From the NCBI GenBank assembly GCA_963921425.1, contig OY992832.1, forward strand, positions 25,137,489 through 25,201,488: DNA of 64,000 nucleotides, in the 5' to 3' direction. Of the stretch, positions 23,653 to 35,696 are shown in pieces. The stretch is from Dryas octopetala (Eukaryota; Streptophyta; Magnoliopsida; Rosales; Rosaceae). Position 1 is the first letter of the stretch. Every line of letters begins with the position of its first letter. Position numbers and translations under genes: made by a program. The notes beneath the pieces are model-generated. The model saw only the letters and a list, made by a program, of their open reading frames with translations. It did no database searches and had not been told where the DNA came from.

Positions 23653-24570
23653 CCTTAGCTATAGGATCCTTAGGTGTGATGAGATATGAAAAACTAGAAA
23701 TAGTTAAGAGATGAGAGATTACCCTTGAAGACCATCTTGGATTGAATCCAAGATATGCACATATCTATGGGGATGCCTTCAATCTATGTTCGTCTTCAAT
23801 TTTCAGCTCCACTAAGAGGAAGAAGAACTCACTAATCTCTTATGGAACTCTCATCTAAACTAAAGGCTTAAGATCACAAGTGTGGTCTCTCTAAATGTAC
23901 TCTACACCAAGTGTAGGAGAAGGAAAGATGAAAGAAAATGAGTGATCTTATCTAATAGATCATCGTCCTTTCATGGTTTGACATCTAAGACATGGTGATG
24001 GAGATTGGTACATCAAGACCCATCAATTTCTCTCTAGGTTTCATGGAGGAAGAGAGAGGATGAAGAAGATGAGAAGATGAGAAGATGAAACCCCTTGTGA
24101 GAGGGGTGCGGCAATGAGGGAGTGAAACCCTCTTTTTATTCTTTCACATATCTTCAATGAATGGCCAAGATTAATCCATCTAAATGGATGGTCCTCATTC
24201 ATCCATTTAATTTCATCTAATCACTACCTTTTCTTATTTGCACTATTGCCCAAAGTTCTTTTTAATTCATGTGACTTACCCTATGTGACTCATTAAAGTC
24301 AAATGTCCTTTAACCATGATGTCATCCCAACACTTAATTATGTGATTAACACTTTAATCAACAAACTTAGTAATTGGGTTAGGATTAATGATTAACAAAT
24401 TAATCATTTATCTTAATTAATAAGATAACATTAATTATTCTTTGATAATTAATGATTTAGCCTTGGTTCAACAAGCTCAAGCTAGCCACGCATGCACAAG
24501 GTGACCCATAGTCAAAGTCAAAGTCACGCATTGTATAGTCAAAGTCTAGCCACGCATGCACAAGGCGACC
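23653..24570 (-). mobile_element. Left part of a probable copia LTR, split by the solo LTR at 24,576
   Basis: Non-coding sequence that continues after the 24,576-27,595 insertion to 28,074, where the minus-strand start reads TGTTAGATGCATGCCCTAAA. That start is typical of a common plant copia LTR type, as far as I recall. Two copies of CTAGCCACGCATGCACAAGG occur at about 24,483 and 24,546. The left boundary near 23,660-23,685 is not resolved and I see no target duplication. Confidence 0.45.
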
Positions 24571-24575
24571 CATAG

Positions 24576-27500
24576 TGTGAGGCCCTGAAAATTTTTTCGT
24601 CTTTTATTTTATTTTCAAGATTGGTTTTGAGCTAATGAGAAAATAGTATTCTTCACTATGAGTACGTAGTATTTTTCTGGGTATTTTTCTGAGTCCTGGA
24701 GTATTTTTGGTTAATTTTTGAAGTGAAAGGAATTTCGGCCGTTGATCTATTTTGATCAAATGGCCAGGATGATGACATGTGGCAATATCTGGTGGCAAGA
24801 GAAGAAGCCACACGAAGAAAGGAGAACTCGGTGGAACTTTGTGGAAAGCACCACTGAGGGCTCAGTGAAGCCACCGAGCGATCGGCGTGCCTTGCCGAGC
24901 GCTCGGTAGGCCGACGAGGGATCGGCGGTATTGCTATATATAGCCCCCCCAGCTTTCTCTCTTATGTTTCATTCTCTCATCTGCAGCTCTCTCTCTCTCT
25001 CTCTCTCAGTTTTCTCTCTGTTCTTTCTCTTAGTTGAGAGATTGTCTTGAGTTTCTCTTCGCCCGCGGAGGTGGTGAGGTACTCGTGGTGGTTTAGGATG
25101 CACGGAATCCAGGTGGGTGATTTGTGATCATAGTCTTGTGGTTGTCATTAGTCCCTTGTTGTTTAATTTGTGGAATTGTGAGAATGATTTATTTAATTAA
25201 TTGTGTAAGGTAAGGCTACCTTATTTGACTTATTATTTTAGTGATGGTGTGTCAAATCTTAATTTTGTACGTAACACCTTATTGTTTATGATAGTGAATG
25301 TTGTTATTCAACTAATTGGTACCATAATTAAAACGGTACACAAGTTAATTGTGATGACACATCTAGATGCTAGTGATGCTCGTTTGAGCTATTTATTTGA
25401 TTGTGTTGTTGTTAGCCATTGGTTTGGCAATTTACTTGCTATTTCACCAGTAGAAGAAATATTATTAATTAAAATGAATTAGGACATCCTCTAGTGAATT
25501 CATATAATCTGTTTGATTATTGTGTGGCCCTACTTTTCATAATCGGACATCATAATTTGATTAAATAATCACTTGATTATTATGATGATAAAGGTTTGTT
25601 TGAAGATTATATGCTTTGATTGTGTGCATTCCTAAGATGCTAGGTTGTGCATCATGTTTATGGATTGCTATATGGGTACGATTTAGTACCAAAGATGAAT
25701 ATTATGGCATGCTTAACTGTCGAAGATGATTTATTACTGAGTTAAGTAGTAAATGCATAATTGACCGTTCTAGTCGGAATTTGACTTATTAAACAAGTCA
25801 CATGATAAATTGTAGTATTGTTATTGAAAGGTGAATCATATGTATTCAATTAATTAGAATGATAAAAAAAAAGGGTGTGATGGCACATTAGTTGCCAATT
25901 TGCTTTGCTAATAGAGCAGATTTGTGATGGCATGACTAGTTTCCAATAATGCTCCTTTTGAGCTATTTTCTATATGAATTGATATTGGCCATTGTCTTGG
26001 CATTTGACTTGTTGGTTTACAAGTCATATATTTGTTAGTGAATTAAAATGAGTTAGGGCACACTCTAGAGACTTCACTTAAGGTCTTGTTGTTGGGTGTG
26101 TGAGACCCTACTATATATCTCATAATTGGATATCATAATTTGACTAAATAGTTATTCAGTAAAGACGATTATTGTCTGTTAGAGAACTATTGTTTGTTTG
26201 TGTCTTTGTTGAGCTGTTTGATCCGAGACACAAAGATTAGACGAGGTTGGGTAGAGATTTATTTGAGAATAGTTTATGTTGACGATTGATTAATTTGTTG
26301 CCTATATTGCATGATGAATTGGCATGGCAACTGAGCTTGATAATCAATAATTAATCAATTAATTATGTGGATGATCATTGGATATGCTAATTAGAGTGCA
26401 TTAAAAGTTGGCATGACATTGAGCATATCAAACATTATTGATATATTGATTACACTAATGATGTTGAAGTGTTTGGACCACTAACTTGAGACGAAGGGTC
26501 ACCTAGTGATGACCTTGGGTTCGATCCCCTAAATCCACCGGTGGGGTTTACCTAGTGAGCTGCGGGTCCCCAGGGATGGTAGTTGTAATGCATACAACTG
26601 TGTGGTTACTACTTTTAAGAGTAAGCTAAGTTGTTTTGATATGATGATCAAATGGTTTGGACGTCTCGCTACCCGTACAGTTTTTACTGACAGGGAGGTA
26701 GTTGATACATTTGATAATTGTTAGTGTAGGTCCACTGTCATTTGTATAGGTAAACAATTGTTGCCTATTCTGCAGGCCAGGTACGCATGCATTGGTGTGC
26801 GTGACATATAATTCATATGGCATCATAATCATTAAAATGTGAATTTGATTATGAGATGTTGATTAGTAATTAAATTATTGAGTAACTATTAAATTGTATG
26901 GTGTATGCATAATTTGTAATGAGCTTGAAATGCCATAACGTGTTTATTGTTGATGACGTGGTGATGTTTTACCACTATTTAAATATGGTTGTTTATTCTG
27001 CTTTGATATTACTTCATGTTGAATTATGATGGTTGTTGTCACTGTTTTATATGTGTGATAACCTGGATGTTGATTCCAGGATTGGTGTTGCAGGGTATTT
27101 TATATACTGTATTGCTAAGTGTTATTTGTTTATGCTTTCTTATGGGTTGGTTCACCCATACGAGCTTTATAGCTTACCGGGTTTGTTCTTTAACCCAGTG
27201 CACCATTCAACGGTGGTTTTACAGGTTAAGTAAGACTGAGGAAGCAACATGGAGAAGATGTGGCAATTGGTAATTCAGAACTGGTTTTTTTCTTTTATTT
27301 GTAAAGAATTTTGTATTTACTTCAGCTCATTAATATTCGAAACAGTTGTACAAGGTTACTATTATTTATGTAATCTTGGGGGTTGGTTTTTAATAAAAGT
27401 ATTTGATTTATGTTATTCCGCTACGTAGTTTGCATTCTGATCCAACCCGGTATTTTGTTTTTAAACTCAGCCTTACATTGATTGTTCGGTTCAAGATGCG

Positions 27501-27595
27501 AGTTGCCGAGCTTGGTAATTCCATCTAGGGCTAAATGGTTAGTGTGGCGCTGTAACGCACCCGAATCTTCCAGCCCGAGGGTTTGGGGCGTCACA
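24576..27595 (+). mobile_element. Solo LTR (family B), 3.0 kb
   Basis: It starts TGTGAGGCCCTGAAAA, ends GGTTTGGGGCGTCACA, and is flanked by CATAG at 24,571-24,575 and 27,596-27,600. No internal retrotransposon domain. A (CT)n leader-like tract lies at 24,990-25,015. A direct repeat of about 250 bp occurs inside (about 25,340-25,590 and 25,920-26,165, sharing GAGCTATTT, GCCATTG, GGCAATTTACTTG and CATAATTTGA blocks). End type and length suit a gypsy chromovirus LTR. Short open frames within it are not supported as genes. Confidence 0.9.
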
Positions 27596-27600
27596 CATAG

Positions 27601-28074
27601 TGTCTCAAGTCAAAGGATTCTTTATGACGTTATAATTAAGGATTCTTGTTTGACATGTCATAAAACTCCATACAAGAAATCCTTTTAACGGTCCTGTTCA
27701 TTGAACTTAATCACCAATTAAGCACCCACTTGTTCATCATAGTGTCAACCTACACGAATGATCTGAGACTCATCATTCACCCAAAAGGTGCTGATATAAC
27801 AAATGCTAATATAGAATCACATGTATTCGATATGTGATCCGTCAGTCAGGAACATCTGTAGGAAATAAGAACTCAGGAGTAAAGGTTTCACATATTCTAC
27901 TCACAAGAATACTCTCTCTTTATCTAAATATCCATAGACATTTTATGTATTGGTTCAGTATATCATATACACTGATTTATTAATACATAAATTAGACTTT
28001 GCCCTTTTGTATATTTATTTAATTAATTCCTAAAATTCTAATTATAAATTGACTTTTAGGGCATGCATCTAACA
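27601..28074 (-). mobile_element. Right part of the probable copia LTR
   Basis: It resumes after the CATAG target duplication and ends at 28,074 with ...GGGCATGCATCTAACA, which is the LTR start on the minus strand. Non-coding. Confidence 0.45.
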
Positions 28075-28718
28075 ATTTTAATCTTACTCTTTAAGTAAAT
28101 TAATTAGATAATTAATCATACTTAAAAAAAGATTATGTCAAGTGATCACCCCAAATTAATCACTTGACTTATGGGCTTATTAATTGTCTTCATCAATTAG
28201 TAACTAAGTCATTAGAGCTTCACGGTCCTCATTAGTATCTCACAGTTAGAAGCTCACACTAGAGCAATACTAGGGGAGGGGTTTGGACTGAGGGGAGGGG
28301 TTACTAATTAGGTGTGTTATTTAATGTTTTATTTTTTAAATTTGATTAACATTTATTTTTTTTAATGATAAAATTTTTTTTTGTTAAATCTTTTTTATTT
28401 TAAATATTTTTTAATTTAAATCTTTTAGAGTTTTAATTTTTTTAGTAGCAATCTTTTTTTGTTTTTAGTTTTTAGTTTTACTGTTTTTTAGTAGTAATCT
28501 TTTTTAGTTTATAATTTTACTGTTTTTTAATTTAGAAATAGAATTTAAATTTTATTTAATATGAAAAGACCAATTTATCTCGCATTTAGACAAAGTTAGT
28601 AATAGAGTTGACGGTTCGTCCCACGTTGATACAAACCATTAATAAGTGTCATTTATCTATACACTTCTAAATATGTGTCATAAGTTACAATTGACATCTA
28701 AGTATGTGTCCTCAATGA
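28075..28718. other. AT-rich flank of the viral insertion, no gene
   Basis: Very AT-rich (long T-runs at 28,320-28,520). There is no protease-like or other viral domain before the reverse transcriptase, so the left viral-host junction is at about 28,719. Confidence 0.5.
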
Positions 28719-29167
28719 GAAAAATATCCCAACAAAAGCAAGGCACATCCAAATGAGTCAAGAAATCATGGAATTCTGTAAAAATGAAATTACTGAATTA
28801 CTTAACCGAGGAATAATCAAGAAGAGTAAATCTCTTTGGTCTTGTCCAGCCTTCTATGTTCAGAAAAATGCTAAATTAGAAAGAGGCACATTAAGATTAG
28901 TCATAAATTATAAATCCCTTAATAATGTCTTAGAATGGATAAGATATCCAATTCCAAATAAAAGAGATCTAATAAACAGAGTAAGCAAATCAGTAGTTTT
29001 TTCAAAATTTGACATGAAAAGTGGATTTTGGCAAATTCAAATTCATGAAGATGATAAATACAAGACTGCTTTTGTCACTCCCTTTGGCCACTATGAATGG
29101 AATGTCATGCCTTTCGGGTTAAAAAATGTCCCTAGTGAATTTCAGAATATCATAAATGAAATATTTA
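28719..29167 (+). pseudogene. Endogenous pararetrovirus reverse transcriptase, N-terminal part
   Basis: Old integrated copy of a caulimovirid (plant dsDNA reverse-transcribing virus). The frame carries the opening of the RT domain with the family-typical LRLVINYKSLN, FSKFDMKSGFWQI and FVTPFGHYEWNVMPFGLKN motifs. It is open from about 28,720 until the TTA at 29,165-29,167, where a Harbinger transposon interrupts it. The upstream protease and capsid are absent, so the integration starts at the RT; a permuted start is normal for integrated circular viral DNA. Together with the ORF layout further right it looks closest to florendoviruses or petuviruses, the former because a separate ORF follows RNase H. 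Confidence 0.88.
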
Positions 29168-29934
29168 GGGGGGTGTATTCAATTAGAGTTTTAATGGACT
29201 TTTGTAGAGTTTTTAAAAGTCATTAACTTTGGTAGAGTTGATGGATTTTAAATGACTTTCATAAACTCCACATAAACTTTGGCAGAATTCTGCATAGAGT
29301 TTTAACAGAGTTTGTCTAACTTTTTTCAGACTTTGATGGATTTTTATAGACTTTTAATAACTTTGATAGAGTTTAATAGAGTTTTTTATTGTTTATTTTA
29401 AAATTTCTCGGATATTTTTTTTTAACAAGTAGGGGAGGTTTGTAACAAATCTATTGAAGAAGCCGTGTGATCTCTTTCAACTTTGTGATATGTTTGTATT
29501 CTTCCTCTTTCACGCTAAATTTTTCCTTACATCAAAATAATGAATAGAAAAGTATGTAGGAACTATTTAAATCAAAATTGAGCTTTTCATTACACTCCGA
29601 AAAATTATAGTAAAATCATTATTTTACCCCTATTTTCTTTGTCATGTAAATAATTATAAACTCCCTAGTTAGAGAAAAAATCTTTCATAACCCCCATCCA
29701 AAATCTACCTCTCCCATAACCCCTAATCTTACACTTAATATTTTTCTAAACCCCCTAGTCAACTAATACCCAGCTAAGTTTGACTCCCTGTCTTTTAATT
29801 TTCCAGTTTTACCCCTTTTATTTATTTTTAATTTCTATAAAATTTTAATTATGTTTTTTTTTTTACTTCCAGTCTCTGTTTCTATCTCATCTTTGACTCC
29901 CATGTTTTTTTAATTTCCCATCTCTATTTTTTCG

Positions 29935-29936
<2 letters not shown>

Positions 29937-29969
<33 letters not shown>

Positions 29970-30478
29970 GTCGGCGTCGTCGGCGCATGCACCACCGTCC
30001 GGCGACAGTTTTTGGCCAGACTGGTCCCACCATGCTCGCCTCTCTGATCCTGCTTCCTTCCCTTGCCCTCCACTTTCCACGAAACCCAACAACAGCAACG
30101 GATCAACCCAGGCAGACCCAAGCTCCTCTGTCGGCGATCTCCATTTTTCGGTAGCGTCGCGGTCTAACTCTGGCACCAATAGCTTCCTCTCCTCGCGACG
30201 AACACGGTGGTGCCCACCGATCATCCAACCGACCCTCGACGGAGATGGAACGACGCCAAACAGCAGCGAAGCCTCCGCCGACGATCTCTCTTTTCCGGCA
30301 GCGTCGCAACCTAGCTCTGGCACCAATATCTTCCTCTCTTCACGCTGAGTCTCTCCATGCCATTTCCTCACTCCGACCACCACTGGGCACGGCTTTTGCG
30401 AAGCTACAAAGCTGCGGCTTCTCTGCCCATTATATGGCGACTCCGGCGGCCGTTGGCCTCGACACAGGTAAGGAATCA
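29937..30478 (+). other. Captured 5' gene segment candidate inside the MULE-like element
   Basis: The composition jumps from about 30% to more than 55% GC. A CT-rich leader-like tract is followed by sequence with a plus-strand ATG at 30,245 open to a donor-like CACAG|GTAAGG at about 30,467. A segment of about 70 bp is repeated (about 30,130-30,200 and 30,283-30,355, sharing CTCTGGCACCAATA and CTTCCTCTC). The minus strand is also open (30,479-29,910), but ending in (GA)n it looks like an artefact. I recognise no protein family. Confidence 0.4.
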
Positions 30479-31489
30479 AATCTCCTTTGCATTATATTGC
30501 TATTGGTTGTGTTTAATTGAATTGGTTTTTGAAGAAAGTGAAATCCCTAATTTTGAACCCATGGGCATTGCAGACAATTGAAAGGGTTGCCAAGCTCCAG
30601 TTGCAGTTACTCCAAATTTGATGGTTTGGGTGAAGGTGTAACTGTTTTGGTGAAGGTGTAACTATTTGAGAAAGTCTGAGACTTATCGCCGCCGTTGCTG
30701 GTGATTCCGGCGGCGGATTGAAGTGGTTCCGGTCTCATTCTTCTCCCTTTCACAGTCTCTCTGTACTGGTATACAAATTTTGGTTCAATTGCATTGAATT
30801 TTAAAAGCCCTAATTTGAAAATGATTTGTGAATCTGTTTGTGAAATGTATAATTTGTGAATATGTTTTAATTGAATTTGTTATAAATCGGATAGAAATGT
30901 GCTTTTTAATTGATTTATAAGTATATACAAATTTACTTCATTTATTGATTAAACAGTTTCAGTTCGCGAAACAGTTTCAGCTCGTGAAACATGAGTTTTA
31001 AATGAATTTTGAATGAAACTATGGTTCTGAAATATGATGAATCAAATTTGTAGGTAGAAACAGATCAAGGCAGTGGCGACTGTCGTGTACTCGTCGCGCG
31101 TGAGGTGATCGGACGACATTGTCTAGGGTTTCAATTTCACTGAATTCAGTTTCAGTGCATTCAGTGAACTGAATTTGAATTTAATGAATGCAATGAAACT
31201 GAATGCACTGAAATTGAATTCAGACTGAAACTGAATTTAGTCTATAGTTGTTTGATAGACTCACATCGATGGCTTGCAGTGTTGGCTACTCCTCTCATCT
31301 CAATGGCTTGTTGCATTGTTGTTTTTTTTTTTTTTTTTGATAAGGTTGCTGTGTTCTTTTTAGTGAAACGGAATTAAGTAAAGGTGTAATTATTTTAGTG
31401 AAGTGTAATTGTTTTAGTAAAGGTGTAATTGTTTTTTAATTAAGGTATAATTGCATTTTAGTCAAGGTATAATTGTTTCATCATTTAAT

Positions 31490-31660
31490 TCAGTTTCAGT
31501 AATTGAATTTTTCAATTTAGTGTAACTGAATTTCTGAAATTCAGTTTCAGTGTAATTGAATTCTTAAAATTCAGTTTCAGTGTAACTGAATTTTTGAAAT
31601 TCAGTTTTAGTGTAATGAAATTCAATTTAAGTGTTTGATTTTAGTTTTAGCGAAATATTG
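31490..31660. repeat. TTCAGTTTCAGTGTAACTGAAT repeats
   Basis: Four units of about 38 bp with the core AATTCAGTTTCAGTGTAACT, partly palindromic because ATTCAGT and ACTGAAT alternate. They lie inside the MULE-like element. Similar single motifs occur from 31,135 onward. Confidence 0.8.
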
Positions 31661-31737
31661 AATTTTAGCAAAAATTTCAATTCCAGAAAAAAAAAAAAAA
31701 AAAAAAAACAGTTTCACAAAAATTCAGTTACAGTGAT

Positions 31738-31802
31738 GTCAGCGTGCGTCAGCATCTGTCAGCATGCGTCAGCATGTGTCAGCATGTGTCAGCGCGCGTC
31801 AG
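31738..31802. repeat. 10-bp tandem repeat GTCAGCATGY
   Basis: Six or seven consecutive GTCAGCRYGY units lie about 100 bp inside the right end of the MULE-like element. Confidence 0.9.
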
Positions 31803-32393
31803 ATGGGTAATTTAGGGTTATAAGTTATAGGGGGTTTTGAAAAATTTTCTAGATGGGTGGAGGTTTAGGCAAATTTTTTTAGTGATTAGGGGGTTTACAA
31901 TTGGGCAGTATTCTTTGTCAAACTTCACAAATAAAAAGACCAACCATGCACCCTGGCTTGATGGCAATGATAGGGACTCTTACAAATTAGCCCCATTAAT
32001 AGAGAAATATTCTTTAAAACAAAACAAAAGCACAATTTAGAGCAAGAATGGTCAAGTTGATGATGATAGACATCAAGTCAGGTGCAGCCATTGGGTACAC
32101 AAGGAAAAATCAAGATGCATGACCATCTAAATTTTTTTAACTATGTCTATGATGAATATGATTAATTTTGTGGGAAAAAACAAGAAAAATAACAAACTTA
32201 AAAAAGAAAAAAAAAAATTGGTGGTTCAACTGGATGAAAGCAATTGACATGTACTTGCATCTAAATCGTCCATGTCTCTAGATCTAAATTAAAAAATCAT
32301 AACATAAATTGTTTTTAAATATTTCAATTCTCATTATGATCAACATGCCCGACATCTCCCCACATAGCTGAAGCTATACTAGTTCTCCATTGA

Positions 32394-33821
32394 TTAACAT
32401 TCTCTCGTTGTTGCTCTTAGGATTGAAGAAGTACGTAGTTCAAAATTATCCCCTTCATCTATTGGTAATGATGATGATGATGATGACTCGTTGTCAAGTT
32501 CAATAGGAAATTCATCAGAACGACACTCTTTGCGTAGAAAGTTGTGCAATCCTGCACAAGCTAATACTAGCTCTGCTTGTGTCTTATATGGGAATGGAGG
32601 TGCAGACTTGAAAATTGTAAATCGCAATTTAAATATACCAAATATTCTCTCGATTATTTTCCTCAAAGAAGCATGGCAAAGATTGAATAATTCAATTGCA
32701 TTTTCAGGGTGACGACCTTGACCAACAAAATCTTGGAGATGATATCAAACACCTTGAAACAGGGCTAAAAATTGTCGTCGATTTGAAAATCTACAATCCA
32801 ATAGAAAATATTTACCTAAATATACAACATATGTATATATAATTAATTTTCAATGTACTACCTAATGTAAACGTAAAGGAAAAGGAAAATATTTTTCTAA
32901 ATAGAAAAGAAAATTAAATATGTACCTTGTGGCACTTTAAGTCCATTCCTTCTTGTTAAAGCATCATTTAGCACTTTTGAATCATGAGCTGAACCCTCCC
33001 ATCCACTGAGCACATATATGAATTCCAAATCAAAGTTATATTTTGTGATATTTTTCCATGACGACTACGATAACTTCTTGTATCACGTCCCTTAACCATT
33101 GCTGGTATATGTGTGTCATCGATAGCTCCGATGCAATCCTAAATAAAATATAAGAGTTAATAAACAGATCAAATTTCCCTGCTCAACATGCTTATACAGT
33201 TATAACATTTGATTGTACAAAATATTTATCACATACCTTAAAGTACAGGTAAAATCTTGTGCTTTCTCTTATCTTAGCTAGCGCTGTGGATCCAGGTTTG
33301 GCCATCAACTCTGGTGCTATTGTATTCAAGGCCTTTAGAACTTTGTTGAAATTTCTACTTGTTGCAAAATGTGATCGGCCAAATGCCTTACGAGTTAGGC
33401 AATATCGAGAATTTTGACCGATAGTAAGTAAAAATGTTGTAAGCATTTCTTCAACACAAATAAATCGTGTATCACACAAAAGTGTTTTTTCCCTAATAAT
33501 CTTGCATAGTTTTCGAAACACGTTAGGATACATCCTATACACTTGACGGAAGTGTTCAGGATCCTCATGCAATACCCTATGCATATAATTGTATCCATTT
33601 GTAGTAAATGGTTGCCGAGTTAGAGTACGCGCAATTCGTTCACCACGTGTTGTAATTACTAAAAATTTTAGCACTTGAATTATTGCTTCGAAAGCCATCA
33701 ACAATAAATTGATGCTTTCATAAAATTCTTCCTCTAATTCTTCTTCATCAATTTTCTCATCCTTTATTTCTTCCTCCATTTCTTCTCCTTCAGAATCTCC
33801 ATGCATCATTGTTTGAGACAT
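32394..33821 (-). pseudogene. Harbinger transposase (copy 1), multi-exon, broken
   Basis: Minus-strand gene of the second Harbinger element. Exon 1 (33,821-about 33,239) has an acidic N-terminus, then a helix-rich region (FRQVYRMYPNVFRKLCKII, EEMLTTFLLTIGQNSRYC) and ends at a GTATGT donor. Exon 2 from about 33,138 opens with the first catalytic Asp motif DCIGAIDDTHIPA. After a frame break come [15 protein letters not shown] (second Asp) and a further intron. The last exon (about 32,800-32,396) carries ENAIELFNLCHASLRKIIERIFGIFKLRF (in two parts; Glu in the IIERIFG motif) and an acidic tail. An in-frame TGA, probably from CGA, sits before YHLQDF. The same lesions appear in copy 2, so they predate the duplication. 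Confidence 0.85.
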
Positions 33822-34610
33822 TTTTTAACCTTATTTCAAAAAAATGAAAAGGAAAAAGAAGTTAGATTGCAATATATATAGATATATATATATATATAAA
33901 TGAATGGAAGAGTGTGTTTACCTCAATCAAATCAGTGAATCTAGAAAGCCATACATACTCCAGAATTGATTTGTTGGCTAAGGATTCTAATTCTATGAGA
34001 AGGAATTATAACCATTACTTAAATTTCATTAATCTAAAGCTTCTGTATACAAAATATGCAAGGCGTGATCCTACATGATATATGTTCATCATAAAATTAA
34101 AACCTCTAATGAATGAATATGCAAAACTAGAACAAAGTGAATGACGTCCCACATTGATAATTTAACTTTATATACAGCTAGACCATTTTTCTTGTTTGTT
34201 CAAGTTGTCATATATCAATAATTTTTAGGGCTAAGACAATATACAATTCAGGCACTCTAACCTCATGCTATTTTAAAAATAATTCAATAAAGCAGCAAGT
34301 GTTGAGTTTTTATTGTGAACCATATATATAACCATTTTATCATTAACGCTCCACCAACCATGCATAGTAATAATTAAGTTTGCAACTACTATGTATAAAC
34401 CAGAGCATATAGCCACATCATGCAAGGATAAATTTTTATAAATTACGATTAAGAATAAATAAATCAAACATCCATTTATTTCATTATAAGCACTCAGTAG
34501 TGAAACAAATTAAAGAAAATCAATTCTAAACAAAATTTCAACCCATATTCTAAACCAAAAAGTTTAACATACTCCAAAATGCTAGACACATTAGACTCAA
34601 AAAACCACAT

Positions 34611-35696
34611 TCAATCATCCAACTTGTTGCAGAGTATCCACATTGAGCGCTCTTCAACAGTCATTTCTAAGAACTCATATGTGACTCCTATCTTCTTAAT
34701 CGACTTAAGTGCTTTGCAACGAGTAACAGTATCCAAGTTTGGGATCTCCTTGATAGCATTCCAGAGATTACTCTTTTTCTCTCTTTCCTTTTTCTCTAAT
34801 TCACGTTTCTCCATATATTTGTCCCTTTTCTCCATCAGCCTTTAAATTTCTTCAAACCTAGTGTCCATTGAACCAATTGTATCAAGGCCAAGATAAATCT
34901 TGTCTAGAACATCGGCTCGAGCGGTCGTCTCAAATGAGCTAGTATTTCCTTCATACTCGGTTCTAGTTCGTTTTTTTTTTTTTTAGACTAGTGTCTTCTA
35001 AGGGAGTCTCTAAAGAGGGGTCCGGGAATTAAGGGTAAGTGTGAAATATTTTGTCCAGCTGGTGGTGCTTGGGATGATAGTTCATGTTGACTTGGTACAT
35101 AGGCATCATGGCTATCATCATACACATAGTCTTCTATCTTCACACGATTACTGTCTTCAGCCCTATATATTGTTGCATCAGTATCATCGCCCAATCCAAT
35201 TAAATTTGTCCCGAAAGCTATTCTATTCCCAACTACAATTCTCAGGTCCTCATAGTCTGCAAATGTGTCTGTATGAAGGTGTCTTTGGTTTGGATGGGAC
35301 TAGCAAAGAAAAAATATTAAAATTTGTTAACATATAATAAAAATATAATTTTTTTCTTTTTTTACGTATAATATAAAGTTATCATATAAAATATATATTT
35401 AAAAAAATAATAATAAGCTCACCTTAAAGTAATTTTCCTATACTTCATCACTAGCAGTAAACTTCCTTGTTATTAGGTCCCACCCAAACCCAGAACTATG
35501 ACGCATAAGCTCAGAGAAATTAGAATATTGGCTCTTAAACCATTTCAATCTGCTTTGGTACTGGGAATAATTTTTTTTCTCATCAATTTTTTCATTAAGA
35601 CGAGGAAGTATTTTGTTTTCTACTATTTGCTTGCTCAGCACACCATTAGCATCACGCCATCCACGTTTGGCAGCGTCAACCATGAGCTCTAACAAT
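34611..35696 (-). pseudogene. Harbinger ORF1, Myb/SANT-like protein (copy 1), broken
   Basis: Exon 1 (35,696-about 35,424) encodes a Myb/SANT-like DNA-binding domain of the PF12776 type (LELMVDAAKRGWRDANG, QYQSRLKWFKSQYSNFSELM, GFGWDLITRKFTASDEV). A TAG where a Trp is expected (just before ENYF) ends the open frame near 35,438. After an intron the second exon (about 35,300-34,611) has an acidic DDSHDAYVPSQHE region, a basic patch beside a poly-T/A tract near 34,975, and the C-terminal AIKEIPNLDTVTRCKALK block. The tract and further frameshifts break the frame. The protein would act with the transposase in end binding. Both copies share these lesions. Confidence 0.82.

Larger units (their letters stand above)
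29655..31899. mobile_element. MULE-like element nested in the Harbinger transposon
   Basis: The left edge ATAAACTCCCTAGTTAGAG and the right edge, read inward, GTAAACCCCCTAATCAC are imperfect inverted repeats that continue for 80-100 bp as runs of CATAACCCCC-type motifs. No 9-bp target duplication is visible, and the right edge coincides with the start of the duplicated block at 31,900. The interior has a (CT)n tract (29,937-29,967), a GC-rich gene-like segment (29,970-30,480), TTCAGTTTCAGTG repeats and a 10-bp tandem repeat. No transposase. It could be a gene-capturing Pack-MULE; superfamily assignment is moderate. Confidence 0.6.

Noticed and set aside
20228..27688. Many short open frames in the solo LTRs
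   Set aside because: They fall within LTRs defined by ends and target duplications, and none has retroviral or host domains.
29910..30479. 189-codon minus-strand frame
   Set aside because: It ends in a (GA)n tract, has no recognisable domain, and the plus strand has the better leader and splice signals.
29655..31899. A 9-bp target duplication for the MULE-like element
   Set aside because: Flanks TAAATAATT and AATTGGGCA do not match beyond a short AATT, so I do not claim one.
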